64,000 bases of DNA from Stenotrophomonas maltophilia (GTDB lineage: Bacteria > Pseudomonadota > Gammaproteobacteria > Xanthomonadales > Xanthomonadaceae), in the NCBI RefSeq assembly GCF_003205835.1, contig NZ_CP029773.1:1954501-2018500 (forward strand), read 5' to 3'. Positions 15,683 through 24,319 of the stretch are shown in pieces (the first letter of the stretch is position 1; each line of letters starts with the position of its first letter). A program made the position numbers and the translations under genes. The notes under the pieces were generated by a model. The model did not search any database. It had not been told where the DNA came from and saw only the letters and a program-made list of their open reading frames with translations.

Positions 15683-17629
15683 CTAGCTGGCGGCGAAGCG
15701 GCAGAACTCGTCGGCCGGCAACGCGGCCGAGTACAGATAACCCTGGCCGACATCCACGCCCAGTGCCCGCAGTTGCTGTTCCTGTGCCAGGGTTTCAGTG
15801 CCCTCGGCCACCACGATGGCGCCGCAGCGGTGCGCGACTTCGACGATGAAACGCACGATCGACTGCGACTTGGCATCGGACAGGGTGGCAATCAACGCCT
15901 GCTCGATCTTGACCTCGGCGATGGCCAGCTGCGAGAGCAGGATCAGGGTCGAGTAGCCGGCACCGAAGTCATCCAGCGACAGCGTCACCTCGGCGGCCAG
16001 CAACTGCGCGATGTTGGCGTCGACCACGTCGCGCTCGACGATCTCGGTCCACTCGACGATCTCCAGGCGCAGCATTGTTCCGGGCACGTCATGCAGCTGC
16101 AGCAGTTCCTGCAGGCGCAGGCCGAAGCTGGGCAGGCGCAGTGACTCGGCGGAGACATTGACTGCTACGGTCAGTTGCGCACCATCGCGCCGGCACTGCT
16201 GCAGGAAGTGGAGGGCGGACTGCAGCGTGGCCCATTCCAGGTCGGCCAGGCGGCCCTGCCGGCGCAGCAGCGAGATTACCCGCATCGGTGCGATCAGACG
16301 GCCTTCGCCATCGCGCATGCGCAGCAACGCTTCGGCGCCGACCAGCTGGCGATCCTGCAGGCGATGCTTGGGCTGGTAGCACAGGGGGGCATCTCCCTGC
16401 TGCAGCCAGCGTTCAAGCGCGACTTCAATCAAGGCATCGATCTCGCTGTCGCGCTGGATGGGGTCATCGAAGAACACGACACCGGATTCGATCGCGCTCA
16501 GTGCCAGGGTGATCGCGCGGAACGGAAGATGGCCATCGTCTGCATCGGTGGGGGGCTTGAGTTCGACCACTGCGCAGCGGAACAGCGGGCGGAACCCTGG
16601 CCAGTCACGGCCGACCCGATCGGCCAGGTTGCTGGCCAGCTCGGTGATCTGTGGCTGCGTACGCAGTTCGGACAGCGACAGGTCACGCACCAGAATTGCC
16701 AGCGCCGCATCACCGAACTGGTAGATCTCCAGCTGCCCGGCCGGCAGCGACGGCAGCAGCCGATGCACCTCATCGGTGCTGTCGCGCTGCCACAGGCCGT
16801 TGTCCTGCAGCGGACCATAGCGCAGGCGCAGGTCACGCAGGTTGCCCATCTCGGCCACGACCAGGCAGGCCTTGCCGCTGCCGTCGTTGTCGCGCCAGTA
16901 ATGCTGCAGGCGTTCGCCGAGCGCGCGCATGTTGGGCAGGCCGCTGATCGGGTCGATTCGCAGCCAGGCCTGCTCGCGCTGGCGCTGGGCGTCGATCTGC
17001 GCGTCGTTGTAGACCAGTGCGAACACCGCGCCCAGCATCAGCAGCGAGACCGGCAGCGCCAGCAGGCGCTGGATCGCCAGTTCAGCCACCGGCAGCTGAT
17101 CGGCGCCGATGATCGCCACGCCCAGTGCCAGGCCCAGCGCAGTCACGCCGATGCGCACACCCCAGGCCTGCAGGATCATGCGCAGCGAGAGTTCGTTGAG
17201 CATGCGCGGGTGCAGGCGCCTGCGCAGCCAGATGCCGGCCAGCATCTGCAGCAGGGATTCCAGGCCGGCAGGCAGGAAGAACTGGGCGCCGGCGAACTGG
17301 TAGCGGGCCAGCAGGCTGGCGGCCAGGCAGGTCAGGCCGCCGCGCCAACCGCCCAGCAGGCCACTGACCAGCAGGATGTCGAAGCCGAGGTGCAGCTTGA
17401 CCACGCCCTGGCTATAGCGGGCCACGAACCAGGAGTTGAACAGGTAGATCAGGCCCAGTGCCACGCCCACATACAGGCGACGGCCTTCAATGGCATGGCC
17501 GGCGCGACGGGTGGCGATCAGCAGCACGCCGATCATGCCGATCACCGCCGTGGCCTGCAGCAGGTACAGCGGCAGGCTGGGCAGGGCGCTGTCCAGGACC
17601 TGGGCCGAGACCCTTGAAAGCGCATCCAT
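15683..17629 (-). CDS. Membrane c-di-GMP phosphodiesterase with degenerate GGDEF and EAL domains
   Basis: 648 aa. Residues ~20-205 hold several transmembrane helices, like a 5TM-type sensor. A GGDEF-like domain follows from ~220, but the signature is QFGDAAL, so cyclase activity is unlikely. The EAL domain (from ~395) keeps its key residues: GAEALLR near 430, AVNVS, LEIVEWTE, SLDDFGAGYS near 555, VKIEQ with the catalytic Lys, AEGTET and GQGYLYS. So it should hydrolyse c-di-GMP, tuned by the membrane sensor and the degenerate domain. It is convergent with the TetR gene and monocistronic. Confidence 0.9.
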   Translation of the reverse strand: MDALSRVSAQVLDSALPSLPLYLLQATAVIGMIGVLLIATRRAGHAIEGRRLYVGVALGLIYLFNSWFVARYSQGVVKLHLGFDILLVSGLLGGWRGGLTCLAASLLARYQFAGAQFFLPAGLESLLQMLAGIWLRRRLHPRMLNELSLRMILQAWGVRIGVTALGLALGVAIIGADQLPVAELAIQRLLALPVSLLMLGAVFALVYNDAQIDAQRQREQAWLRIDPISGLPNMRALGERLQHYWRDNDGSGKACLVVAEMGNLRDLRLRYGPLQDNGLWQRDSTDEVHRLLPSLPAGQLEIYQFGDAALAILVRDLSLSELRTQPQITELASNLADRVGRDWPGFRPLFRCAVVELKPPTDADDGHLPFRAITLALSAIESGVVFFDDPIQRDSEIDALIEVALERWLQQGDAPLCYQPKHRLQDRQLVGAEALLRMRDGEGRLIAPMRVISLLRRQGRLADLEWATLQSALHFLQQCRRDGAQLTVAVNVSAESLRLPSFGLRLQELLQLHDVPGTMLRLEIVEWTEIVERDVVDANIAQLLAAEVTLSLDDFGAGYSTLILLSQLAIAEVKIEQALIATLSDAKSQSIVRFIVEVAHRCGAIVVAEGTETLAQEQQLRALGVDVGQGYLYSAALPADEFCRFAAS

Positions 17630-17692
17630 AGCAGGTTCCCGCCTGTGACCGACGGCCAGTGACGAGCAGGGTAGTCGCAGCCGCGCGCGGGT

Positions 17693-18595
17693 TCAATTGC
17701 ACCGGCCGCCTTGGGGAAGGAGGTGATCGGCCATGAAATCGACAAAGGCGCGCACCCGCGGTTGCTGATGGCGATGGCTTGGCCAGAGTGCCCAGAAGGT
17801 GCTTTGTTCGGTATTCCAGGTGTCCAGAACACTGACGAGCGCGCCGCGGTCGAGCGCATCCCGAACGGCGAAGTCCGGCAGGCACGCAATGCCGTGGCCA
17901 TCAAGGCTCATGTGCAGGATGGTCTCAAGATGATTGGCGGTCATCGCGGGCGTCAGCCGCATGTCATGGCCACCCATGTCTGCCTGCAGCGGCCATCGCT
18001 CGATCAGGCCGGTGCCGGGAAAACGATGGAGAAGGCATGCGTGTCCACCCAGCTCGTCCGGGTGCTGTGGCGTGCCGCGGTTCGAGAAGTACGCAGGGGC
18101 ACCGACGCACAGCAGCCGGGTGCTGCCGAGGTTGCGGGCGTGCAGTCTGGAGTCGGCGGGACTGCCGGTGCGAACGACGGCGTCGAAGCCCTCTTCGATG
18201 ACATCGACAAGACGGTCGCTGAAGTGCAGGTCGAGTTCGACGGCGGGAAAGCGGCGTGCAAACGCCGAAAGCACGGGCAGCATCAGTCCACTTACCAGCG
18301 GAAGGCTGACTTTCAGACGACCGCTGGGCGCGGCATGGGCGTCGGTCAGCTCGCGCTCCGCTGCGGCGACCTCGGTCATGATGCGACGGCAGCGTTCAAG
18401 GAACTGCTCGCCTTCGGCAGTCAGGCTGACGCTGCGGGTATTGCGGTTCAGGAGGCGGGCGCCCAGGCGCTCCTCCAGCCTGGCGATGGTCTTGCTTGCC
18501 GCCGAAGGGGTGATGCCACGCTGTCGCGCTGCGGCCGCGAAGCTGCGTGCCTCGGCGACCAGAACGAAGAGGCTGAGACCGGCAAAGCTGTCCAT
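17693..18595 (-). CDS. LysR family transcriptional regulator
   Basis: 300 aa. The HTH is FAAAARQRGITPSAASKTIARLEERLGARLLNRNTRSVSLTAEG at residues ~19-61, typical of the CrgA/DmlR group. The effector domain follows (SGRLKVSLPLVSG to the end). It is divergent from the MFS transporter at 18715 with 119 bp between them and an inverted repeat near its own start, the usual layout of a regulator with its efflux pump. Confidence 0.92.
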   Translation of the reverse strand: MDSFAGLSLFVLVAEARSFAAAARQRGITPSAASKTIARLEERLGARLLNRNTRSVSLTAEGEQFLERCRRIMTEVAAAERELTDAHAAPSGRLKVSLPLVSGLMLPVLSAFARRFPAVELDLHFSDRLVDVIEEGFDAVVRTGSPADSRLHARNLGSTRLLCVGAPAYFSNRGTPQHPDELGGHACLLHRFPGTGLIERWPLQADMGGHDMRLTPAMTANHLETILHMSLDGHGIACLPDFAVRDALDRGALVSVLDTWNTEQSTFWALWPSHRHQQPRVRAFVDFMADHLLPQGGRCN

Positions 18596-18607
18596 GGGTG
18601 GCCATTG

Positions 18608-18623
18608 ATGACATTTGAGTCAT
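18608..18623. promoter_or_regulatory. Inverted repeat, putative LysR site
   Basis: ATGAC and GTCAT arms with a 6-nt spacer, 12 bp upstream of the LysR start in the divergent gap with the MFS gene. Candidate autoregulatory site. Confidence 0.4.
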
Positions 18624-18714
18624 TAAAGCATGGACATATGGATGGATTCTTCTGCAATAGCGTCGTCGATAGCATCAATGCCGTGGCGCTTGGCCACGCT
18701 GGAGCTTCTTCGAC

Positions 18715-20226
18715 ATGTCTGTTGCTTCTGCTGGGACGGCCGGATCATCACGCCTTGGAGTGGTGTTTGCAGGCTGTCTGACGGCCCTTACCATTCCACT
18801 GAGCATCGCCAGCCCCGCGGTGGGCATTCCCGCCATCCGGGCCGCGCTGGGCGGGTCTCCCGCAGAATTGTCCTGGGTGATCAACGCCTACCTGCTGACC
18901 TACGGCAGTACGACGCTGGTGGCCGGCGGATTGGCCGATCTGTATGGCAGGCGCAGGATCTGGATCCTGGGTGGCCTGCTGTTCGCGATCGTTACCGGCC
19001 TGATTCTCCTGATGCCCGATGTGGCGTGGATCAATGCCATGAGGCTGCTGCAGGGAATGGCCGCGGCGGCGGCGTTTGCCGGTGCGATGGCGTCGCTGGC
19101 GCAGGTGTTCGACGGCCAGGCGCGGGCCAGGGTGTTCAGCCTGATCGGCACCACCTTTGGTGCAGGAGCCGCAGGCGGTCCGCTGCTGGCAGGCGGGTTG
19201 ATCGATGCGCTGGGCTGGGAATGGGTGTTCTTCCTGCCTGCGTTGCTGGCCGCCCTGACCGTACCGTTGGTCGCCCTGTCATCCGTCGAATCGAAGAGCG
19301 CCGGTTCGCCTCGCCTGGACTGGCTTGGCGCCGTCACCTTCATGCTGGCGCTGGGGTCACTCACCTACGCCATGATCGTGCTGCCGGAACGCGGCCTGCT
19401 GCATCCGCAGACGCTGGTACTGCTGGCGCTCCCGGTGGTGTTGCTGGGCGTGTTCATTGCCGTGGAGCGCTCCCATCGAACACCCCTGCTGGATCTCGGC
19501 CTGTTCCGCAACCGGCGCTTTGTTGGCGTGCAGATTCTCGCCGCTGCGCCTGCGTTCTCGTACGTCGTCCTTCTGGTGGTGCTGCCGGCGGGGTTCATCG
19601 GTGTTGAAGGGCTGCGGCCCACCGAGGCTGGACTGGCGATGGCAGCACTGTCTGCGCCATTGCTGGTTGTTCCCCTGGTTGCGGGTCACCTGCTGCGCTG
19701 GATTCCGGCGCGGACGCTGTGTTGTGCTGGCCTGCTGATCGGCGCGCTTGGGCTCGCATGGCTGGCCCAGGTGTTCCAGCTACCTTCGGTGCGCTGGATG
19801 CCGATGCTGGTCATCGGGATCGGCATCGGTCTGCCTTGGGGGATCATGGATGGCCTGGCGGTCAGCGTGGTTGGCAAAGAGCAGGCAGGCATGGCCGCGG
19901 GCATCTTCAACGCAATGCGACTGGCAGGCGATTCCATTGCCCTCGCGCTTGTCGGCATCATGCTTTCTGCCCGGATTGGCGGGAGCGTAGCGCTGGAAGC
20001 CGGCGTCGTGGCCCGTGCAGCTGTGCACCGGCTGTCCATGGGCGACCTTGGCGGAGCGGTGGAGGCATTGCCCGGCGTTTCGAGAACTGCGCTGGCCCAG
20101 GCATACATGGAGGCCGTCCGTGGCCAGCTGTTTGTCCTGGCGATGGCGACCGTGCTGACCGCCATCGTGCTCGGGTACCTGTTGCGCGAAGAGGTCGAGC
20201 CTGGCCTGTGCAGGCGTGGTCAGTAG
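18715..20226 (+). CDS. MFS transporter, DHA2 (14-TM, QacA/EmrB-like) family
   Basis: 503 aa, very hydrophobic, about 14 predicted membrane helices, the usual length for DHA2 drug:H+ antiporters. Motif A-type loop GGLADLYGRRRIWILGG lies near residue 75. A motif C-like stretch, GTTFGAGAAGGPLLAGGLID, lies near 145 in helix 5. It would export a drug or dye-like compound from the inner membrane. The divergent LysR probably controls it. The 3' end overlaps the convergent SDR gene by 7 bp. Confidence 0.9.
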   Translation: MSVASAGTAGSSRLGVVFAGCLTALTIPLSIASPAVGIPAIRAALGGSPAELSWVINAYLLTYGSTTLVAGGLADLYGRRRIWILGGLLFAIVTGLILLMPDVAWINAMRLLQGMAAAAAFAGAMASLAQVFDGQARARVFSLIGTTFGAGAAGGPLLAGGLIDALGWEWVFFLPALLAALTVPLVALSSVESKSAGSPRLDWLGAVTFMLALGSLTYAMIVLPERGLLHPQTLVLLALPVVLLGVFIAVERSHRTPLLDLGLFRNRRFVGVQILAAAPAFSYVVLLVVLPAGFIGVEGLRPTEAGLAMAALSAPLLVVPLVAGHLLRWIPARTLCCAGLLIGALGLAWLAQVFQLPSVRWMPMLVIGIGIGLPWGIMDGLAVSVVGKEQAGMAAGIFNAMRLAGDSIALALVGIMLSARIGGSVALEAGVVARAAVHRLSMGDLGGAVEALPGVSRTALAQAYMEAVRGQLFVLAMATVLTAIVLGYLLREEVEPGLCRRGQ

Positions 20227-20936
20227 CGCGGGTCGGCGATGGCCGGCAGCACCAGTTCGCGCACGAAGCCGGACGGTGACAACTGCAGCAACGCGCGCAC
20301 CATCGCAACGACGTCGTGCACCGGCACCAGCTCGCCGTCGCCGCGCGCTGCGGCCTCTGCCACCGGCACTGAAAGTGCATCGTCGGTGTTGAGGTAACCC
20401 AGCTGCAGGCTGGTCACCGCCAGGCGGCGATCGCGGAAGCCCTCGCGCAGTGCATCGGCGATACCGTTGAGCGCGAACTTGGATGCGCCGAACGCCACTT
20501 CCGGGCGGCCGCTGCGTGGCAGTGCCGAGGTCGAGCCGGTCAGCACCAGCTGCGGGCGTGGCGCGCCCAGCACCCGCGGCAGCAGGCGCTGCAGCAGCAC
20601 CAGGGTGGCGGTGATGTTGACGTCGACCAGTTGGGTGAGCGCGGCATCGGTTTCGTCGAGGAAGGCGTACTCGTCGCTGAAGGCGGTCTGTTCCCAGATG
20701 CCCAGGTTGTGGATCAGCACATCCAGATCGGCAGGTGCCTGTGCTGCGATGTGGTCGGCAGCCACGGTCGGCTGGGACAGATCGGCTTCGATCCACTGCA
20801 GGGTGACGCCCTCGGGGCATTCAATATCGCGCGGGCGGCCGCGCGAGACACCAATCACAGTGTCACCCGGGCCGCACAGGCCTTCCACGAATGCGCGCCC
20901 CAGGCCTCTGCTGGCGCCGATGATCATCAATTTCAT
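20220..20936 (-). CDS. Short-chain dehydrogenase/reductase with Tyr-to-Phe active site
   Basis: 238 aa classical SDR. The cofactor loop is GASRGLG (residues 7-13) and the IHNLG segment stands for NNAG near 77. A Ser sits in LTGSTSA (~135). The catalytic Y-x-x-x-K is changed: the sequence is FGASK, with Phe149 where the tyrosine acid/base should be and Lys153 kept. The enzyme may therefore have low or altered activity, or bind rather than reduce. Its start follows a GGAAGC-type site. The next gene upstream on the strand is a GNAT, 29 bp away. Confidence 0.85.
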   Translation of the reverse strand: MKLMIIGASRGLGRAFVEGLCGPGDTVIGVSRGRPRDIECPEGVTLQWIEADLSQPTVAADHIAAQAPADLDVLIHNLGIWEQTAFSDEYAFLDETDAALTQLVDVNITATLVLLQRLLPRVLGAPRPQLVLTGSTSALPRSGRPEVAFGASKFALNGIADALREGFRDRRLAVTSLQLGYLNTDDALSVPVAEAAARGDGELVPVHDVVAMVRALLQLSPSGFVRELVLPAIADPRY

Positions 20937-20965
20937 GTTGCTTCCCTAGTTGTACTGCGACGGTC

Positions 20966-21712
20966 TCAGTCGACCGCCAGAACGGTGTCCCAATCGGCGA
21001 ACGCACGCAGGCCGCTGCGTTCGGCGGTAATGATCGAGGCGGTGTTGTCGAGCTGGCAACGGTACTGCGGCTGCAGCCCGGCCGTCTGTGCGGACACGGC
21101 CATGGCGTGTACCAGCTGGCGCGCGTGCCCGCGACCGCGGGCCTCGGGCAGGGTCAGCACGCCCATGTCGGCCAGGGCCGGATCCAGGCTCCACGGGTAC
21201 ATGCTTCCCGCGGCAACCAGCCGCTCGCCATCGTAGGCGCCGAACACCTGCCAGTGGTCCAGCTCGACCCAGGCAGCATCGAGGTCCCCCTCGCTCGCGC
21301 TGGCCTGGAACACATCGAACGCGACGGCGTCGGTCGGGTCGAGACGGCGGATATGTGGCGGTGCAGGGCGCTCGGCCAGGGCCGCAAGTTCGGCGGCGGG
21401 GAAGTAGAAGACGCGATCCGCGCCGTGCGTGCGCTGGCCGAGCTGCTGCAAGCGCTGTTGCAGCTGCGGGAGCGTCCAGTGCGATTGCGCGTGCAGTTGC
21501 AGGCGAGCGGCCAGGGCGGGGCGCAGCAGCAAGCGCGCGGGGCCCACGACCGGCTGCAGCAGCATGCCGTCCTCGCCCTCATCGAAATCATCGCTGCACG
21601 CCAACTGCAGTTGTGAATCGTCCTGCAGCGTGGGCTGCCCGGAGAACATGCCGCGCCAGGTCGCATCGATCAACGGGGCAAACGCATCATCCATGACAAC
21701 GGTCTCGCTCAT
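20966..21712 (-). CDS. GNAT family N-acetyltransferase
   Basis: 248 aa from ATG 21712, which overlaps the upstream ArsR-rhodanese stop (ATGA). The N-terminal ~120 residues are not recognised. The C-terminal GNAT domain has GERLVAAGSMYPW, the acetyl-CoA loop EARGRGHARQLVHAMA, and a terminal CQLDNTASIITAERSGLRAFADWDTVLA, as in GNATs with a Gcn5-like second half. Substrate unknown. Co-translation with the ArsR-rhodanese gene suggests one transcription unit. Confidence 0.82.
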   Translation of the reverse strand: MSETVVMDDAFAPLIDATWRGMFSGQPTLQDDSQLQLACSDDFDEGEDGMLLQPVVGPARLLLRPALAARLQLHAQSHWTLPQLQQRLQQLGQRTHGADRVFYFPAAELAALAERPAPPHIRRLDPTDAVAFDVFQASASEGDLDAAWVELDHWQVFGAYDGERLVAAGSMYPWSLDPALADMGVLTLPEARGRGHARQLVHAMAVSAQTAGLQPQYRCQLDNTASIITAERSGLRAFADWDTVLAVD

Positions 21713-22374
21713 GGCCGGGGCAGGTCCACCTGCAGGCCGGCCGCCTTCCATTCGGGGTAACCGGCAGCGAGCCGCTGCGCGGTCAGTCCGGCCTCGCGCA
21801 GCATCGCCACCGCATCGTTGGACAGCACGCAGTAGGGACCGCGGCAGTACGCGACAATGTGGACGGCACGCGGCAATTCGTCCATCCGTGCACGCAGTTC
21901 CGTAACGGGAATGTTCAGCGCGCCGGGCAGGTGGCCCAGATCGAATTCCTCACGCGGCCGCACATCCAGCAGCACCACGCTGCCGCGTTGTTCCAGCAAC
22001 TGCTCGACAGTCAGACCTTCCAGAGCATCGCGGCGCTGCAGGCTGTCGTGGATCACACCGTGCATCTCGCTGCGCTGGTGGTCGGCATAGTCGCGCAGCG
22101 CGGCCAGCAGGTTGCCCAGCGGACCCTCACCATTGCGGTAGAGGATGCGCTTGCCATCGCGTCGCGTCTGAACCAGGCCGGCACGGCGCAGTTGCTGCAG
22201 ATGCTGGGAGGTATTGGCCACCGACAGTCCGGTCAGTTCGGCCAGGCGCTCCACTGCGCGCTCGCCCTGGGCGATGTGCTCCAGCAGGGCCAGGCGATGG
22301 GCGTGGCCGAGCGTGCGGGCGATCTCGGCCAAGGCCTCCAGCGGTGAGGGTGGCGGCTCGGTTGCGGTGTTCAT
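21709..22374 (-). CDS. ArsR-type HTH regulator fused to a rhodanese domain
   Basis: 221 aa. Residues ~12-90 are an ArsR winged helix (RTLGHAHRLALLEHIAQGERAVERLAELTGLSVANTSQHLQQLRRAGLV). Residues ~118-218 are a rhodanese domain with LLDVRPREEFDLGHLPGALNIP and active-site loop CRGPYC beginning at Cys177. Such fusions occur in proteobacteria and may couple sulfur or persulfide state to transcription. The divergent DUF2938 gene starts 56 bp away, and an imperfect ATTCAA / AATTGA pair in the gap is a plausible site. Confidence 0.92.
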   Translation of the reverse strand: MNTATEPPPSPLEALAEIARTLGHAHRLALLEHIAQGERAVERLAELTGLSVANTSQHLQQLRRAGLVQTRRDGKRILYRNGEGPLGNLLAALRDYADHQRSEMHGVIHDSLQRRDALEGLTVEQLLEQRGSVVLLDVRPREEFDLGHLPGALNIPVTELRARMDELPRAVHIVAYCRGPYCVLSNDAVAMLREAGLTAQRLAAGYPEWKAAGLQVDLPRP

Positions 22375-22429
22375 GGCCGGCACGCTAGCATCGCTCTATC
22401 ATTCAAGCAAATAATTGAGGGTGTGCGAT

Positions 22430-22933
22430 ATGGCTGGCCTGGCGACATTCGTGATGGATGCGGTGGTAATCGGCGTGGGCGCGACCGCGGTGATGGATCT
22501 GTGGGCCCTGCTGCTGCGACGGTTGCTCGGCATTCCCTCGCTGGATTTTGCGATGGTCGGGCGCTGGCTGGGGCATCTGCCGCGCGGGCGCTTCCGCCAC
22601 GACGGTATCGGCCGCTCGGCAGCGGTCAGTGGTGAGCGCGCGCTGGGCTGGACCGCGCATTACGTGACCGGGGTGACCTTCGCCGCCTTGTTGCTTGCCG
22701 TGGTGGGGAACAATTGGCTGCAGGCGCCGACCCTGTGGCCGGCATTGGCCTTCGGCTTCCTCAGCGTCGCTGCACCGTTCCTCATCCTGCAGCCGGGCAT
22801 GGGTGCGGGCATTGCCGCTTCGAAGACGCCAGCGCCGGGCAAGGCCCGCCTGCGCAGCCTGGTGACGCACAGCGTGTTCGGTGCGGGCATGTACTTTTCC
22901 GCGCTGCTGTTGGCCGCGGTCCGTGCAGGATGA
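22430..22933 (+). CDS. DUF2938 family membrane protein
   Basis: 167 aa with four likely membrane helices: VMDAVVIGVGATAVMDLWALLL, VTGVTFAALLLAVVG, ALAFGFLSVAAPFLILQPGMGAG and a C-terminal helix. The length and the PGMGAGIAASKTP segment match DUF2938, an inner-membrane family of unknown function. ATG 22430 has GAGG 9 nt upstream. It is divergent from the ArsR-rhodanese gene and is its likely target. Its stop lies within a few bases of an alternative start of the aminoglycoside kinase, so the two may be co-transcribed. Confidence 0.85.
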   Translation: MAGLATFVMDAVVIGVGATAVMDLWALLLRRLLGIPSLDFAMVGRWLGHLPRGRFRHDGIGRSAAVSGERALGWTAHYVTGVTFAALLLAVVGNNWLQAPTLWPALAFGFLSVAAPFLILQPGMGAGIAASKTPAPGKARLRSLVTHSVFGAGMYFSALLLAAVRAG

Positions 22934-22974
22934 GCGAGAATCCGTGGGGTCACCGGCAGCAGGAACACCTCGAC

Positions 22975-23778
22975 ATGGAAGCGCCCAACCCCACCACTGA
23001 TGGCATGCCGCTGCCGTGGGCGTGGCAGGACGCATTGGCCGATGCGCGCATCCAGCGGCAATCGATCGGTGTGTCGCGTGCGGATGTTGCCCGCGTGCAT
23101 CGGCCGGGCCAGGCCGATGCCTTCCTGAAGTCGGAGGTGATCGACGCCTTCAGTGAGCTGGGCGATGAGATCGCGCGCCTGCGTTGGCTGCAGGCACAGG
23201 GACAACCGGCGCCAACGGTGATTGCCACTGCCGAAGAGGCGGGCCGGCGCTGGTTGCTGATGAGCGCGCTGCCTGGCCGCGACCTGGCCTCGTCGCCGGA
23301 ACTCGCGCCGCAGCAACTGGTGGATCTGCTGGCCGACGCGCTGCGCGGGCTGCATGGGTTGCCGTTGACCGCCTGCCCGTTCGACCAGCGACTGGCCTCG
23401 CGCCTGCAGGCCGCGCAGGCCCGCGTCGAAGCGGGCCTGGTGGATGCCGATGATTTCGATGATGAGCGCCTGGGGCAGAGTCCGCAGCAGGTCTTCGTCG
23501 AACTGTGCAGCACCCGGCCCGACCATGAAGACCTGGTAGTCAGCCACGGAGACGCCTGCCTGCCGAACCTGATGGCGGTCGAGGGCCGCTTCAGTGGCTT
23601 CATCGACTGTGGCCGGCTGGGAGTGGCCGACCGCTACCAGGACCTTGCGCTGGCCGCGCGCAGCCTTGTCTACAATTTCGACAACACGCGTTGGGTAGCA
23701 CCGCTGTTCAAGCGCTACGGCATGGTTGCCGACGAACGACAGTTGGCGTTCTACCGGTTGCTCGACGAGTTCTTCTGA
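22975..23778 (+). CDS. aph(3')-IIc: Aminoglycoside 3'-phosphotransferase, APH(3')-II type
   Basis: 267 aa. It has the APH kinase motifs VVSHGDACLPNLM (catalytic Asp193 and Asn198) and GFIDCGRLGVADRYQDLA (metal Asp211), which are diagnostic of APH(3') enzymes. These phosphorylate the 3'-OH of kanamycin and neomycin in the cytosol. S. maltophilia carries a chromosomal aph(3')-IIc, and I believe this is it, from motif and context rather than alignment. I chose ATG 22975. An in-frame ATG at 22930, overlapping the DUF2938 stop, would add 15 residues. The 3' end overlaps the convergent DoxX gene by 28 bp. Confidence 0.88.
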   Translation: MEAPNPTTDGMPLPWAWQDALADARIQRQSIGVSRADVARVHRPGQADAFLKSEVIDAFSELGDEIARLRWLQAQGQPAPTVIATAEEAGRRWLLMSALPGRDLASSPELAPQQLVDLLADALRGLHGLPLTACPFDQRLASRLQAAQARVEAGLVDADDFDDERLGQSPQQVFVELCSTRPDHEDLVVSHGDACLPNLMAVEGRFSGFIDCGRLGVADRYQDLALAARSLVYNFDNTRWVAPLFKRYGMVADERQLAFYRLLDEFF

Positions 23779-24176
23779 GCCCGCGCATGGCTGGCGATGG
23801 CCGCGCAGATCAGGCCACCGACCACGCTCAGGTGTTCCAGCGCGAAGAACAGGGCCAGCTGCTGTTCGGCGCCGCGCTTGTTCCAGAAGGTATGCACGAT
23901 GACGATGGTCAGCAGCATGAACACCGCCAGCGCGCCGCTGCCCAGCCAGAGCAGGCGATCGAGCAGCAGGCACAGTGCGCCGCCCAGCAGCACCACGGCG
24001 CTGGCGATGTTGAACAGCACAGGTGGTTGCAATCCGGTGGCCTGCATTTCGGCCACGCTGTTGTCCCACGCCAGCAGCTTGGCCAGGCCCGAGGACAGGA
24101 ACACCACGGCCAGCAACAGCCGCGCGAGGAACCACAGCACGCGGCTGTCGAGCAGGGTAGTGATCATCCGTGGCAT
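23751..24176 (-). CDS. DoxX family membrane protein
   Basis: 141 aa with four membrane helices. The opening (LLDSRVLWFLARLLLAVVFLSSGLAKLLAWDNSVAEMQATGL) is the DoxX signature around helix 1, and the rest follows the DoxX four-helix plan. The start at 24176 has GGAG 8 nt upstream; a second Met three codons in is possible. DoxX proteins are linked to redox or thiol stress in some bacteria, but no function is fixed here. It is convergent with the aminoglycoside kinase. Confidence 0.85.
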   Translation of the reverse strand: MPRMITTLLDSRVLWFLARLLLAVVFLSSGLAKLLAWDNSVAEMQATGLQPPVLFNIASAVVLLGGALCLLLDRLLWLGSGALAVFMLLTIVIVHTFWNKRGAEQQLALFFALEHLSVVGGLICAAIASHARAQKNSSSNR

Positions 24177-24293
24177 GCAGCTACTCCGGGTTGAGCTTGG
24201 GACGGGCCGCGCAGCATCGGGCCTCAACCGCAGTTGAGGTCAAGGCTGGCTGAACGGAGCCTGGCGTCGGCCGGTTCGTCAGCTTCTAATTGG

Positions 24294-24305
24294 ACGAACG
24301 TTCGT
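24294..24305. promoter_or_regulatory. Palindromic TetR operator
   Basis: ACGAACGTTCGT, a perfect 12-bp palindrome 15 bp upstream of the TetR start at 24320. Position implies autorepression of the TetR-DUF418 pair, and perhaps of the divergent DoxX gene. Confidence 0.7.
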
Positions 24306-24319
24306 TCACTATTTGCGCC

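Noticed and set aside
16175..17617. A long plus-strand frame of 480 codons opposite the EAL gene
   Set aside because: Gln/Ala/His-rich antisense frame of a GC-rich gene. The opposite strand encodes clear EAL motifs.
22831..22850. AGCGCCGGGC-type stem in the DUF2938 gene as a SMAG
   Set aside because: No GTAG head and no complementary arm in place; ordinary coding sequence.
22660..24135. A 491-codon minus-strand frame over DUF2938, aph(3') and DoxX
   Set aside because: It spans three real genes with recognised motifs and has only low-complexity Arg/Gln/Ala sequence.
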